A DNA stretch of 64,000 nucleotides, taken from contig NMRA01000128.1 in NCBI GenBank assembly GCA_002633005.1, forward strand, positions 88,051 through 152,050, read 5' to 3'. The notes beneath the pieces are model-generated. The model was not told where the DNA came from. It saw only the letters and a program-made list of their open reading frames with translations, and did no database searches. Shown piece after piece: positions 1-12,298 of this stretch (its first letter is position 1; each line of letters begins with the position of its first letter). The stretch comes from Phoronis australis (taxonomy: Eukaryota; Phoronida; Phoronidae). Made by a program: the position numbers and the translations under genes.

Positions 1-1484
1 CACTTATATACTTTTAGACTTGAACAAAAGCATTAATTCAAAATAACAAATTCATGAAACATGTTCTTTTGTTTTTGGTTTATTTTTTATTATTAATTTA
101 ATGATTTCATGGAATGGTTTTAGACAACTCGTAATATTTTAATAACTTTGACAGTTCTTTAGGCAATTATCAACCTTCGTGAATTTTTTTAAAAAGCAAT
201 ACATGTTGAGAGTAAACCATAAATATGAGAAATGGTTCCTTGGATTTTGAAAGTAAGAATATGATTGTATAGTTCAAAGTCTCACGCAGGTTAGGATTTT
301 ATATGAACTCGTGTTCACAGCACGAAAAATGACAATCATCTGGTTATATACGACTGTCCAACGTTTACAACATGAATTAAGATGATTCAGTCTAGGATTT
401 TAAAAATATTCATTTTTGGGCACAATGCGGACAGTGAAACGTGTGAAAAGACATAATGAAGTTTGAAAATTAGCTTAGCATTTTGATCATGGCTGATTTG
501 CAGAAACGCCAAAAAAATGATAACTGGTTCTATATAACCAAAGAATCCTTTAAATATTTACGAATTTTTAAAATGCATTTCTCAAAACGTATTATTTTGC
601 TTATATGCCTGGTTTGACAGTATATCAAAAATGAAATTTTCCCCCAGAGCATCACTGGTAAAACACTTTCTTTGGTAATACCATAGATTAAGAATTCGTA
701 GACACTAATAGGAGTACCGCATTATGGGAATCGGTTTTCTCCATTGAAAAATGGGCATCGAACTGGTTCTCAAACTCTGAATCCCATGTAAGTGACTATT
801 GCCCTTACTTCTTCATGGCTATCTTTCCTTCATGGTGAGTGACAAGTGAGAACCTCGTGAATGTTTTTTCCAGGAACGACGTAACAGATCCATTGAGTGC
901 CAAAAGGTTTTGAGAGTATAACAGCAGTTCGTCTGCCCACTCCTGAAGCAGCAAGGGTAGAACGATTAAAGCAAATTTCAGTCAGGAAAATGCACCAGAT
1001 TCTCGAAATATAGTCATCGATAACTTCAATATTATCAACTTGAATAATGTAAATACCATAAAGTACCAACACAACAGGTAAGCCGGCATTGCACAGTAGT
1101 TCAGGTATTTGCCAGGCGACTCTTACCATGCTGAAGAATATTTATCCAAATTCCAGCCAAGTATCTTAAAATCTTACCAAATTTGGCCAAAAATAAATAC
1201 CAAAGGTGATATTTTTTTAGTCTTCAAGGGCTTCCAGCCTCCTGCCTCAAAACATTGCCTGGGAGTAGCTATGGTGTATGTTTAACATGTTGAAATATCT
1301 ACTTGGTGCTTTCATGTTTTATGAAACAAATGGAGAAATAACATTTCCTTTGAATGCCATCTCGTGTCCTAAATGGATGAGATTTTACCGTAACTAGTAG
1401 AAAATTGTTTATTTCCACCAACACAAACGCCTCTAAGCAGAATGAGAAGTGTTATCGAAAAAAAAGAAAGAAAATCATTCTTAC
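1..1484. other. Non-coding, presumed PLC-beta intron
   Basis: This stretch lies 3' (in gene orientation) of the last recognisable PLC-beta exon, so it should be intron. The next expected PLC-beta segment, the end of the PH domain leading to the EF hands, was looked for on the minus strand and not seen. It probably lies outside the window. No repeat or RNA gene was recognised. Confidence 0.5.
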
Positions 1485-1625
1485 AGTGGCCAACTCTATT
1501 GAATTGCAGACAAAGTTCAGCCACGAAATGTTTATCATGTCCGTTCCGTAACAGATCGAGATAGTTTTATCTTCCAGCGCAATATCAGGGGCTCCCATCA
1601 TGCACGAGTCTCTCAGTTTACCCTC
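1485..1625 (-). CDS. Phospholipase C-beta, PH-domain exon (third one seen)
   Basis: Minus-strand exon of 141 bp (47 codons) with phase 0 at both ends. The acceptor is ...atatttcag before GAGGGTAAACTG, and the donor is GCCACT followed by gtaaga. It encodes EGKLRDSCMMGAPDIALEDK and then TISICYGTDMINISWLNFV, ending in CNSIELAT. This is the distal part of the N-terminal PH domain of PLC-beta. The family pattern is a basic 'KLR' start, then a 'xxSGxDxVNxxxxNFV' strand. PLC-beta enzymes hydrolyse PtdIns(4,5)P2 to IP3 and diacylglycerol at the plasma membrane downstream of Gq and G-beta-gamma; the PH domain contributes to G-protein regulation rather than catalysis. The sequence resembles the PLCB1/2/3 branch more than PLCB4/norpA. 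It follows the exon at 6873-6941 across a 5.2-kb intron. The catalytic X/Y box, C2 and C-terminal coiled-coil exons are not in the window. Confidence 0.9.
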
Positions 1626-2105
1626 CTGAAATATTGGAATGAAAACATAATGAGAACAGAAAGCTACAAGACAAATGAGACTTTGTGTGGATGCAGCAAT
1701 TATCATCATGGACATAGTCTCAGGAGAAAAATCAGCTCGCATTGGATGATCATTTTATGATCACGTGACAAGGTAACTGGATGGTGTCTCAAGACATATA
1801 TCACATAAATGTTATGAAATGTACTTTTTGTAGAACTAGTTATTACATCAAGACCTGTGATGTACAAAAGTATTAGAACAAGGGCGAGATATACATAATC
1901 ATGCTACAGACATCCTACGTCATCAACAATCGTCAAATAGTCATTGCTGATCACAGATCGCGTGATACACGTTGCAAACATGCTCGTTCAAAACTTTCTG
2001 CGTATGCAATTTCCATTAAATTAATTTTCGTGCAATAAATGAAATAATGCACATTTCTACCTCTTAGTGATTTAACAATTCCAAAAATATTGTGAAGGGA
2101 TATTC

Positions 2106-2182
2106 CTGACGAGGTTTGAACCTGTGCCCTTTGGGTGCACCTGATGATAAAAAGAGTGCTCTTTTTCAAAAGGCTATGCCCA
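2106..2182 (-). repeat. tRNA-like / SINE-head remnant
   Basis: On the minus strand there is a box-B-like GGTTCAAACC within CACAGGTTCAAACCTCGTC. It is preceded by a weak box-A-like TAGCC..AAAAGAGCAC about 45 bases upstream. The stems do not pair well enough for a functional tRNA, so a decayed tRNA-derived SINE head is the best reading. Chance resemblance is possible. Confidence 0.3.
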
Positions 2183-2840
2183 GCAGACTTAGTGTAATTA
2201 AAGTGCTAACATATGAAACATAACCCAATGAGACAATCGAAATATGAACAGAGCCATGTTCATGTAAAAGTTGCATTTTTACTTAAAAATTCCAATCTGA
2301 CTTCAAACAAACTGTTCAGCTGTAGCGGAATGAGAACAGTCTTATGATGTAAAATCTGACATACCAAATTAACAAAAAATAGGCAATCAGACAAAGACTT
2401 CAATAAAAGATTTGCCTGGTGGGCACACTCCTGCAATTGTACTTGCACATTTTTATTTTTTATGTGCTAATGGCGCAAAGGCGCAGTTCAGGAATATCCC
2501 TAATTACAGCTATTTAGATTCCTTCTACGATTTGAAATTGTCTCATCTTATATCAAATAATTCTTAGAATTAAAGAACTGTACGTGTCATTTACCTGAAA
2601 ACTTTGACATATGAAGATGTTATATTTTAACAGTCGCACAAAAATCTACGAGAGTGTAGACATTGAGCTTGGTACTATGTCAGGAATCTTGTCCCTCTTC
2701 AAGCTCAGATCACTAAACATGTCAAGTGGCCTGAGCTTCAAGTAAGTGGACAGTCCTTGAGACTGAGCTAAGTAAGATGCTTGGGGCAGGTGTTATTCAA
2801 TCTTCCAAATTAATGAACGTAACGAGACAAAACTAATCCG

Positions 2841-3100
2841 ACAAAATACTGTTTCCGAGTCATGGCGGATAGTTCTCCTAACAACAAAAATGGCTGGTTA
2901 TAACTATTACAGTGGCAATATTTTAATTACAAAATGGCTAATTAACTGAATTTCCTGTTAATTGCCCTTTGTTCTCCACAAGGGAAGATTACTCTGATGA
3001 TGAATTTGACTCCTCCCCACTTGTCATGACAGGGAATTCCTGGTCATTTGACTTCTCCCCACTTGTCATGACAGGGAATTCCTGGTCATTTTGTATGACA
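2841..3100. repeat. Dispersed repeat, copy 1 (diverged partner 4196-4440)
   Basis: This copy shares an ordered series of words with 4196-4440: 'CAAAACTAATCCGACAAA' / 'AAAGTAATCAGACAAAGG', then TTACTGG or TTACAGTGG, then 'TCAATTACA', then 'AATTTCCTGTT(A/C)ATT(A/G)CCC'. A further trace of the head (GACTCCGAGTCATGACGG) is near 34430. Ends were not defined. Confidence 0.45.
3008..3091. repeat. 42-bp tandem duplication
   Basis: Two adjacent 42-bp units, 3008-3049 and 3050-3091, differ at one position (gactCctccc versus gactTctccc). Each contains the partly self-complementary CTTGTCATGACAGGGAATTC. The unit is a multiple of three, so a small plus-strand ORF crosses it, but nothing supports coding. 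Confidence 0.85.
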
Positions 3101-3602
3101 TACTTTTTAGCCTGTACTGTATCTTTCATATGGAATTCTCTCATCAAAGAAAGAAAAGAAATCCCACGGTATCTGCCTATTTATTATCCTCGTATCTGAT
3201 GGCTGTAACCCCAGAATACAGGACAATCAAGATTATCTCACATGATCAGAGTGAAATCATTGATAACTTCCATGAGATACTGCTGCCCAAAGAACTGCAT
3301 TAAATAACAGTTTGGCAATAATTAATGTGATGGTTGTGTTCCGATATTCAACTGAAGTCGCTAATTGTGCATGTGGTTTTATCCACTATGCTGGACGGAG
3401 ATGATTGGCATCAAGTGAATGTTTTCGTTTTGTTTCGTGTTTTTCAGTGCGTAAATTATGTAACCTACCATCCTCAGCATGTGAAAATATCAATTAATGT
3501 GATTAAAACTAAGACCAATAACAACCTACATCATATCTAAGTCTAGCTTAACTACTATACAAATGACTTTCATTAACTTAATAACTATATTTATAGGTCA
3601 AA

Positions 3603-3905
3603 CAATTAAAGGGTAGTGTAGTTGCTAATAGTTGCTTATATTTTGCTTGAATAATCACCAATCTAATTAAAAATAACTTTTATGTCAATTAGCACATGTA
3701 AATGTTCCCAAAATTGTCACATTTAAAAAACCTTAGCGTGCAGCACTACCTTGCGATTACTTCGATGACAACAGCGTAAACTACCATTTATTTTGATGTC
3801 CGGTAACTACCGAAGCCGGCAAGAACAGTTCAGTTAACTTCGCAGTTTACGTCGACACTCCACTCAGACTGGAGTTAAATAAGTGTGAAAAGGCCTATAG
3901 TTAGC
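3603..3905. mobile_element. Partial MITE of the 56.5-kb family
   Basis: The right half matches the complete element at 56513-56826: 'TAGCGTGCAGC', 'ATTACTTCGATG', 'TAACTACCGAAGCC' and 'CGCAGTTTACGTCGACACTC' in the same order. It ends in GTGAAAAGGCCTATAG, the inverse of the other copy's CTATAGGGCCTTTCATACTG start. The left end is not clear here. Confidence 0.6.
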
Positions 3906-5160
3906 AATACATTTCTATCAAACATGATCTGGGGAGAAAAACAATTCCTTTATTCACAGGCCTATCCTCCAAATCAACGTCATGGAGTTGTTATTAGACT
4001 AAACTGAAATCAGTTTCACCCAATGACTCAGGGTGCTCCCCTGACGGTTCATACTACTTCGTGACTGCAAGTGACTGACAAGAAGAAACATCCTAATGAC
4101 CATCGACTGAGGAAATAACAAGTTATGAGTTCTTAAAAAACATTTCTTGTAAATGTTCAGAAGATGGTAATACAGTTCCATTATTGCAGTAAATACAGTA
4201 CAAGACAAAAGTAATCAGACAAAGGACCACTTGTCACGATGGCTCATTCTGTAAACAGAAGAAATTACTGGTACTGACTATTAAGGTTGCAAAATTTCAA
4301 TTACAGAATCGCTTAGTCAACTTACTAAATTTCCTGTTCATTACCCATAATTCTCGGTCATGAGAGAAGGCTACTGTGACGATCAATTCGTCTCCCACAC
4401 AGTCGTTGTAACGGAGAGTTCTAAGTCATTTTCTGTGAATACTTTTGGCGTTTTTCTGTATGCTTCAATCATTTTCTGAATACATTGCACCCAAACAAAA
4501 ATCAAAATTTCAAGAAAAAAATAATAATACCCTTGAAAATAACAACAACTGAGTGTCCACAACCATTTTGCTTGGTCATGGCCGTATTAACTGATGTTAT
4601 TCAATTATGAGTGATGTCAAGAAATATCTGAAATTATGATTAACCAGACAAGTTATATTAAATTAGATTTTCCCCAATTTTGAATAGACCACACATGAAT
4701 CTGTGTATTTTATCGCACATGATTTTTTAGATTTAATTTCACCAAGAAATTGCAAAAAGTTATATTTGAATGCCTAATTCTATGGGAAAAGTTTAACGTA
4801 GTCTACTAGTTTATGAGAAAACATAGCAAGTGTTGGTAAATCTTGGAATTTGAGGTTACAAATGACAAGCTGAGCAACTAAAGTTGGAAGACGTGTGTGG
4901 CGAGAGACGAGTTCTAGCTGAGTTTGTCGTTAGCAAACCGAGGTCGCATTTTTCAATGAGCTGGCACAAATCGGACTAGTGTAAGCTAAGCTTTCTAAAA
5001 TCCTTAAATTTCAAGAACTGTGAAAACCCATACGTTTGAGTGACATGTACCATGTGTGATCCCCATGTTGTCCTGTGTTAGTACCCCTCACAACAACGAC
5101 AAATGGAATACACTGGCATCAGAACACACCTTGTCAAAGGGAGGCTTTCAGATAGTACAG

Positions 5161-5400
5161 TAATGTGGTGACTGAACACAAGGGCTAGATACTAGTGACC
5201 TCTAGAGGACGAGTAGGCAATTCCACTTTTGTTTAAAACACATTACATCTTATCACATATATGGTACTGTAAAAAGAAGTCTTTTCATGAAGTCAACATA
5301 TTCCCCTCTGCCACCCGCAGGTGGCGGTAGGAGTCACTGGTCTAAAGTGATCAGCTTTCAATGCTTTCTGAAAGTCTCCCATTGAGTGTGAAAAAGCCAC
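5161..5400. repeat. Dispersed repeat, copy 1 (partner 14829-15050)
   Basis: It shares 'GGxTAGATACTAGTGxCCTCTAGAGGA' and following words (CACTTTTGTTTAAAACxCATxAC, TCATGAAGTC, the GTGGCGGTAGGAGTCAC region) with 14829-15050 in direct orientation. The copies are clearly diverged. No termini or coding content were recognised. Confidence 0.5.
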
Positions 5401-6872
5401 AGGGATCTCAGTGCTCATACTGATGGTAACTAAAACAAATGTACAGAGTAATTAGGATAGCACACTGTATATACATTTACATGATGACAATGACTTGTAC
5501 TTTGTCATTAATGTTATGTTGAGTGCAGAACATTGTTCCGAGGATACGAACGGAACGGAATAAAGACTGTTAATAACGACAAGTGTCGTGTATTTAATCC
5601 ATTCTGCATATCGGAAAACTTGCTCCTGAAGAACAGCCACTTTGTCATTAGATAATGAAAATACAGGTGACCAACATTAAAAACAAGTACTGGTAATCAG
5701 AAATCGTTACCATGGAAACAAATGAAATATCTTCAATTGTACGTAAAAAGCCTAGCAGGGTTTTTTAATTATGATCACCCACTGCAAACACTTTACAGAA
5801 AATATGCAAATGAGATTGTGACTGTTTTTCCAAACTCTTAATTTGTATAAGCTAAATATTAAAAATATCAAACTTTAATTGATAAACTTAAAAATGATAA
5901 CACATTTCACATTTTTAAATCTGCTTAAGATTTCAAAACGAGCATTTTGAGTTTGATGTAACAAAAGGTAAAGTGTAAAAATCAACCGTTGCTCAGATAT
6001 CTGATATTGTTTATTTCTTAGGTGAACAGCCAGAAAAAAAACAGTATACTTTCAAAAATTAAAAACAAGGTAAACAATAATTTTGGTAAAAGCACGGACT
6101 GAATCGCACCTCGACAGTTTGGCTTTTTGAAATTTGCAGTTTATAAGAATTCTTTCTGCATATACCCACAAGAAAATCGTCTCCTGTTTGAGCAAAGAAA
6201 GAAATATAGGCGCAGAAACCAGACATTTTTGCACTCACAACTTCACTAAGTAGATGGGGGAATGTCAGGGATACAATAATAGATGTGAATAATTTCAAAG
6301 GTGGATTTCAAACTCCATTCCTCATAGCACAACTCTACTTAACAGCCTTAGCATGGGTAGAGTTTAACAACGCCTAGAACACTACCTCATGCTGCGACTG
6401 ACAAAAAGTCTTCCGGTCAGCTGTTAGTGGAAGTACAATTAACGTCATACTGTTTACAGGTGTCATCCACTGGTTACACCTGTTTGTAGCAACTCACAAG
6501 ATGACACAGCATGCAATGTTCCAGTTACCATGGAAATGGAAATGCACTGAATAAATCAAGAAATTGTTTTTCACCAAGACACAATTCTCTGCTTCACAAT
6601 TTGAGAACCTTTAGCCTGGTTTCACTTTGCTATGATGTGCTTCTAATCTAGTTTTGAAGATGATTCGCCTCCAGATGGTCCAGAGGATCGACAATCCAGG
6701 CAGACACATGAGAGCAGGATGGCAGAGTTTGACAACCCTGAATTTATTTTTGCCTGCCAGTAATATTTATAAAATTTTGCATAAAATCTAGAATTATAAT
6801 AAATTAGGGCCAAGCCCTACACAGATCACAAAAGTTGTTTTGGCAATAGATAATGTACAGTACCGTAGTTAC

Positions 6873-6941
6873 CTTGGGTACTCTTGCATATTTTCCTGTC
6901 CGTGTATCTCGGATGAGAGATATTTCTAGAAAGTCCATCTC
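6873..6941 (-). CDS. Phospholipase C-beta, PH-domain exon (second one seen)
   Basis: Minus-strand exon of 69 bp (23 codons), phase 0 to phase 0. The acceptor is catttgttttttag before GAGATGGAC, and the donor is CCCAAG followed by gtaactac. It encodes EMDFLEISLIRDTRTGKYAR then VPK. The 'xELLDISSIRDTRTGRYAxxPK' block is one of the most recognisable PH-domain stretches of the PLCB1/2/3 enzymes. It joins in frame to the exons at 16895-16972 (upstream) and 1485-1625 (downstream), giving 96 contiguous residues of PLC-beta PH domain. The short length and phase-0 boundaries agree with my recollection of vertebrate PLCB gene structure, which I could not verify here. Confidence 0.95.
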
Positions 6942-7699
6942 CTAAAAAACAAATGAAAACTGTAAAATTTTCTGAACCAAATAATGCACCTGTGACCACT
7001 GTTCAATAGCTTATTGTTTATCATAATTCACGGACACAGATAAAACCTGTCCCTTTTGAAGTGTATAGCAAAAATTTTAAGACAATTTTTAATTAAATGC
7101 AAATCAAAAATAAGTCATTAAAAGGAAAATTTGAATAATCCTGACAAAGGAAATTGCATTAAATTCCAATCGAACAACATCCTGTGTACTCCTTGCACTT
7201 TACATAACTTCACATCCTCTAAGACTGCAAGACGAAACTATTGATTTTTGCTCACAATAAACTAAGGTGTCATAACACACTGAGGAGCGGTCAAAGCAAC
7301 AAAGTGACTGTTGTTCGTGAAAGCTTTACCTAGACCACGACACAAGACAGAATTTAAATGTTTTCTGCCCACACTGAAAGAAAAACAAACATTTACCATC
7401 TTGGATAGAAAGTGAAAAATGTAGCAAAAGCAGAAATAGGCCCGTATACCCAACATATAAACAGAATACACGTTGTTTTGTTTTGACAAGAGTTAAGTCT
7501 TATACAAAAAATTTATTAACTGGTTTAATGTGTTCCCAGTAGCCATGCATTAAGTCGAATGCTTTTACCAGTTCAGAAAAAGGAATTTATATTAAGACTT
7601 TGAGATCAAAAGTAGCAAGCAACAAAAGTCTAACACTCCATAAGGTAAAAGCTCACCAATTTTGGATAGAATTAATTGTTAAGATTGATTGTTAAGATT

Positions 7700-7870
7700 G
7701 TCCCTTTTTTCATTTTTAAGGGCTTCTAACAATGTTGTAAATACACACAATTTCTCAAAGCATTCTCAAATGATAGCTACGGTTTTTGACACACAAGTTA
7801 ACCAAGGAAAACCATGAATTTGGGGCTACATGCTTTTCAATGAAAAAATAAGAATAAAATTTCACTTGTC
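7700..7870. repeat. Dispersed repeat ('AAGGGCTTCTAACAATGTTG' family)
   Basis: Related stretches occur at about 17983-18030, 49366-49515 and 52655-52790. All have a T-rich lead, then (G)GCTTCTAA(C/T)A(A/T)TGTTG or similar, then 'CTCA(A/T)A(A/T)' and, in the longer copies, 'AAATTTxACTTGxC'. The copies are old and ends are undefined, so this is a low-copy ancient repeat seen only by eye. Confidence 0.35.
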
Positions 7871-9182
7871 GGCCATACTATATCGTAAATAGGCAAGATT
7901 TTGCCATAACAATGTTTGTTATTTTTAAAACCTGGGAATTGTTATGTTATGTAACCTTATCCACCAAGTCTCTGCATTAAGCTGAATTTCTATAAAACCA
8001 GAATTTAAAACTTGATTTAGATCAGTATTACGAAATTTTTTCTCCAATTGTTCCTTAGTTACATGTGATATTTTTAGAGCTTTGAAAAAACTGAAAGTTA
8101 TAGCTTGAAAACAGGCCTTAAAAGGCCCTCCATAGCATGTAAGGCCATTCCCAGCAACGTTGGGGTGTCCATGTATGTTTTGGAGAGTGTGTCTGTATAA
8201 ACATTTAATTTTGGTCCTGGATCGAAGTAATATCAGTGTGAGTAATCTAAGAAGTGAACATGTGGATTTAACAGCAGAACATGGATGCTTCAATACAGTA
8301 TGAATGGTTGACTAGAGTGTCATTATCAGGTGGCACTGTCAAGAAAGGCAATGTTGACTATTAAACAGACAAAGCCCGTATTAAGTGTGAAATCTGACAA
8401 CAGGTTCATAGACATACACATCCAATCAAACATAACATCTTCTTGCTGCATTATCTTTTGAATGAATAATTGCAGTTTTTAGGCAAACATAGTAGGCTCT
8501 GGTCTGTACCCTAACTCAGTTTGAGACCTCCACCCACCGCCAAAAAAAATGCCTGCTGCACAAATGCACGTAAGCAACGGTAAGGCAAGTTTGAAGAACT
8601 ATAATTTTCTAAGTGGTGAGTAAAAAAACAAATTCCACACCATTATGCTTGTCTCAGGTGGATTTTCTTTTTTTGAAAAAGTGAACAACAACTAAAAATA
8701 CTGCATAACTGATCTGATTTTCAAAAAACAGGCTTGAGGTTATTGGCCTTATCAAAACAATGTTGTGGTAGAATACAGTCTACAGAATTTTGTTTTATCT
8801 GACTAGTTGAAATCAAACATTGCAAAGGGAACTCCAGTCCTTATAATAGCATTCTTGATGTATCAGTAGCACTGTTTTTTGACAGTTTTAAAATTTGACT
8901 GTTAACTCTTGGTCTATTTGTATACCCTTATTTTCTAACTGTAGTAAACAAAATTAATGTTATCATTCAAAACACAAAGTAGGGGACAGTGCACTGCTAA
9001 CCGCATAACTAGGTTAGTGCAATACTAGATTATCTACCAAACAAAAGGACATGAGATTAGTCAAAAGAAAATATTTGAGGAGAACTTGCAAAACAATAGA
9101 ATTACAATAGCAACGCAGAGCGTTGAAATGCACCCATGAATGCATCACAAATGGTGTGCTTTTAGGGTTATCTATTTGTATC

Positions 9183-10850
9183 ATAAAAATGGCCACAAGA
9201 TGGTGCAAAAACGTACAATCCATCAAAAAACTGGAACATGCCATATTTCATAAAACTGTGTCAAGGAACTTCAGAAAAACAAAGCAAAAACAGAATAAAA
9301 TGAAATTGCCACTTAAGTGGGGCACAGTGTCCGTTGGATCCGCCTGAAAGTCGTTGAAATCTGTTGTTATCTTCATTACAACTACACTCACTAAATTTAA
9401 TGAAGATCCTGCAGTGGGTTTAGGAGATAAAGCTATGGGCACAAAACAAAACAAAACTACCACTAGGAGGAGCCACAGTAGTCAGTCGCCATCATCAAAC
9501 GTCGTCCCCTTTACACTGAGAACATATATGCCATTTTTAAAACCATCCCTACAATGATTTGGTTGATACAAGGGTTGACACTAAAAACAAGATTCGAAAA
9601 CAGCAAAAAAGGCCACCAGCTGGCGCAAAATACCTCGATTCCATCCAAAAACAGGGTAGCATCACCTCACCAATAGATGCCTATGTTAAAAATTTATGAA
9701 AATCTATTGAGGACCTTTGAACATACAGTTAAACATAAAAAAATGAAATTGCCACTAGGGGGCACACCACTAGTCAGACCCATCTGAAAGTTGTCGTTGT
9801 TCATTGCCTATATCATATGAATACACTTTCTAAATTTAGTAAAGATCCTGTGAATGGCTTAGGAGATACAGGCATAGGCGCAAAAAACAAAACTGCGACT
9901 AGGAGGCGCCACGGTAGTTGAAGTCGTCGGAAAATCATCATCAGCCGTCCACTTCACAGTATGAACGTACATGCCAATTTTCATAACCATTCTTCTAGCG
10001 ATTTGGTTGAGAGAGGGGTGGACGCAAAAAACAGACTCGAAAACAGTAAAAATGGCCACTAGATGGCGCAAACTACATCGCATCCATCCGAAAATGGGGG
10101 AACAATGTCATCTCACTAATACGTGCCTACATATTGAATTTTAAGAAAATCCGTTGAGGACTTTTAAAGATACAGTGGTAAACGTAAAAAAATTTAAATT
10201 GCCACTAGGGGACACACCCGTAGTCGGATCCGTCCGAAAGTAGTCATCATCAGTTGTCAAAGTCATATAAATACACTTCCTAACTTAGTAATGATCCCTC
10301 AAACGGTTTAGGAGATACAGCCATAAGCGCAAAAAGACAAAACTGCCACTAGGAGGCGCCACAGTAGTGCAAATCGTCGGAAAATCACCGTCTGCCTTCC
10401 ACTTCATAGTAAAAACATACATGCCAATTTTCACAATCATCTTTTAAGCGGTTTGGTTGATAGAGGGGTGGATGCAAAAAACAGACTCGATAACAGTAAA
10501 AATGGCCACTAGGTGGCACAAATTACGTTGAACCCATCCGAAAATGGCAGGATAGCGTCATCTGACTAATAGGTGCCTATATACCACATTTTAAGAAAAT
10601 CTGTTCAGGAAGATACAGAGGGAAACGTAAAAAACTAAAATTGCCAGTAGGGGGCACACCGGTAGTCGGATCTGTTCGAAAGTTCGCTCATGCCGTCCCA
10701 TCCCATCTACAGAAGGAACACGTGCAAAATTTCATGAACATATGTCAAGGCGTTTTGGAGATAGAGCAGCGGACGCTGGACGGACGGACGGACAGAGATG
10801 ATGGCATAATGCGTCCACATATAAGTATGTGGGCGCATAAAAATGAAATA
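9183..10850 (+). repeat. Tandem ~445-bp repeat array with CTCF-like motifs
   Basis: Nearly four tandem units of about 443-450 bp (starts near 9189, 9611, 10054, 10504; the last is truncated). Each unit contains three related subunits of about 138-160 bp, and each subunit opens with a variant of GCCACTAGGKGGCRC. Clear examples are at 9752, 10056, 10346, 10506 and 10644, all on the plus strand. The array ends in a GGACGGACGGACAGAGATGA tail and GCGTCCACATATAAGTATGT. A dispersed, more decayed copy lies at 31180-31690. No coding capacity is conserved between units. It looks like a non-autonomous repeat or satellite-like array with a microsatellite-type 3' tail. Confidence 0.8.
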
Positions 10851-11783
10851 TGAAATTACACTGCATGTGATGACAACTTTTGAAAAGGATAAAGTTACAA
10901 ATCTGAAAGGAAACTGTCAACAAAAAAGCAAAATGTACTGACAGGTCTACTGTAAACATGTAACAAAATGTGAAGACTGAAAACAATAAAAGGAAAATCT
11001 ACCACAGAGTGGATGCGTAATTTGCTCAGAGACAATTGCTTATACAACAGAAAAAGCAATATGCACAAAACCTTTGTAGAAAAACCTAGACTGATCATCC
11101 CTTGAGAACTTAACTAGAACAGTCAATTATAATATAAATCGCTACATGAAACGCCATGTTGCTACACGTTTTCCATTTAAAGATTTGATTCTCTAACCTG
11201 CAAATTAGCTCCCGCCTTAAAGCCCCATTGGCAAGGGTGCACACTTTCACCAACGTCAAACAAAGGCAACAGTCCAATTGTTTTAGAAAGCCTACACAAT
11301 GACCGAATTGACAATGACAGGTACAGCAGAAATCCTTCAATTGATAATACATTATTGAAAAAATGTAGTTCCAGCACAAGTTTATTTTTGAAGTGTGCGT
11401 TAATATCTCTCAATTTATAGTGTAGAAATACTCCCATTACCACTAGATGGCACAGGAAGCCACCGTTCTTAAAGGCTGGTTTCCTACCTAAATGCTAGGT
11501 GTTGCGACATCTATGTGGGTCTATAAACTCTTGGCTAGTTCTCTGCCTGAGTGCTAGGTATCGCCACATCTATATATCTGGCTGATTCTCTACATCTGAG
11601 CAATATGAACGTGCCATCACGTACCAATAATATTGACTGAACTGAGAGGCGAGGCAACAGCCAATCAAAGTTCATCAGCGAATGTGGATAGTCTACCGTT
11701 CCTAAGTCTCTCGTTAGACGAAACCTCAATGAAGACACTACCACATCAAGGCATACTAGGACTATTTAGGGACCCTGTGCGCA

Positions 11784-12171
11784 GTTGCATGAAACAGTCC
11801 CAAATAGGTACTCAACAAAGTTCCCTAAATCTACTGCATATTTTTGGACTTGTGAAAACATTGATTGCCCTTTCTTGTATTGTTTTAGTTTCGTTAGTAA
11901 GTCACCTTTTGATTTTGATGCAAATCGAGAGTGAACTCTACCGCGTTAAATTATCAATATTTTCAAAAGTAATTAGGGATCTTTTCATGCAACACCCCCA
12001 ATTTAAGGACTGAGTCCTTATATATCTTCAATGAACTCTGGGCTCAGTTTCTAGTTATATTTAGATGAAATGATAGAAAAATATGGTATCAGTGTTAGTC
12101 CATAAAGACACAAATACACAAAAGATTTAGGGACCTTAGTTGAGTCCCTATTAGGGACTGTTTCATGCAAC
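11784..12171. mobile_element. MITE with 'GTTGCATGAAACAGTCCC' terminal inverted repeats, copy 1
   Basis: 388-bp element with terminal inverted repeats: left GTTGCATGAAACAGTCCCAA, right GGGACTGTTTCATGCAAC. The homology continues inward as TACTCAACAAAG / CTTAGTTGAGT. An inverted second copy lies at 18305-18702. The outermost bases resemble CAGTG/CTGTG, as in many hAT elements, but no 8-bp target duplication was seen, so the superfamily is open. It has no transposase. Confidence 0.75.
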
Positions 12172-12298
12172 CAGACACTGTTCCCTTCATGTTGTAGCCT
12201 GTAACTACCTATCAGTTTAAGGCTACTGATAACATTCGAAGTTAGGATATTCTGGTTGACCCGCCTTTGAAGTATTTTGAATTGTTTTTACACCAGGA

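Larger units (their letters stand above)
1626..6872 (-). other. PLC-beta intron (5.2 kb)
   Basis: Intron between two recognised PLC-beta exons. It contains the tRNA-like remnant, the 42-bp tandem duplication, two diverged copies of a dispersed repeat (about 2841-3100 and 4196-4440), a partial MITE (about 3603-3905) and one half of a repeat pair (5161-5400, partner near 14829). No open reading frame here has recognisable similarity or credible splice context. Confidence 0.6.

Noticed and set aside
720-790. Plus-strand open frame ending in a good donor (CCCAT|gtaagt)
   Set aside because: Peptide ALWESVFSIEKWASNWF is not a globin or PLC segment, the acceptor is unclear, and the frame is short. 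Chance is likely.
11633-12013. 126-codon plus ORF as a gene
   Set aside because: Its second half is MITE sequence (11784-12171) repeated elsewhere without the ORF.
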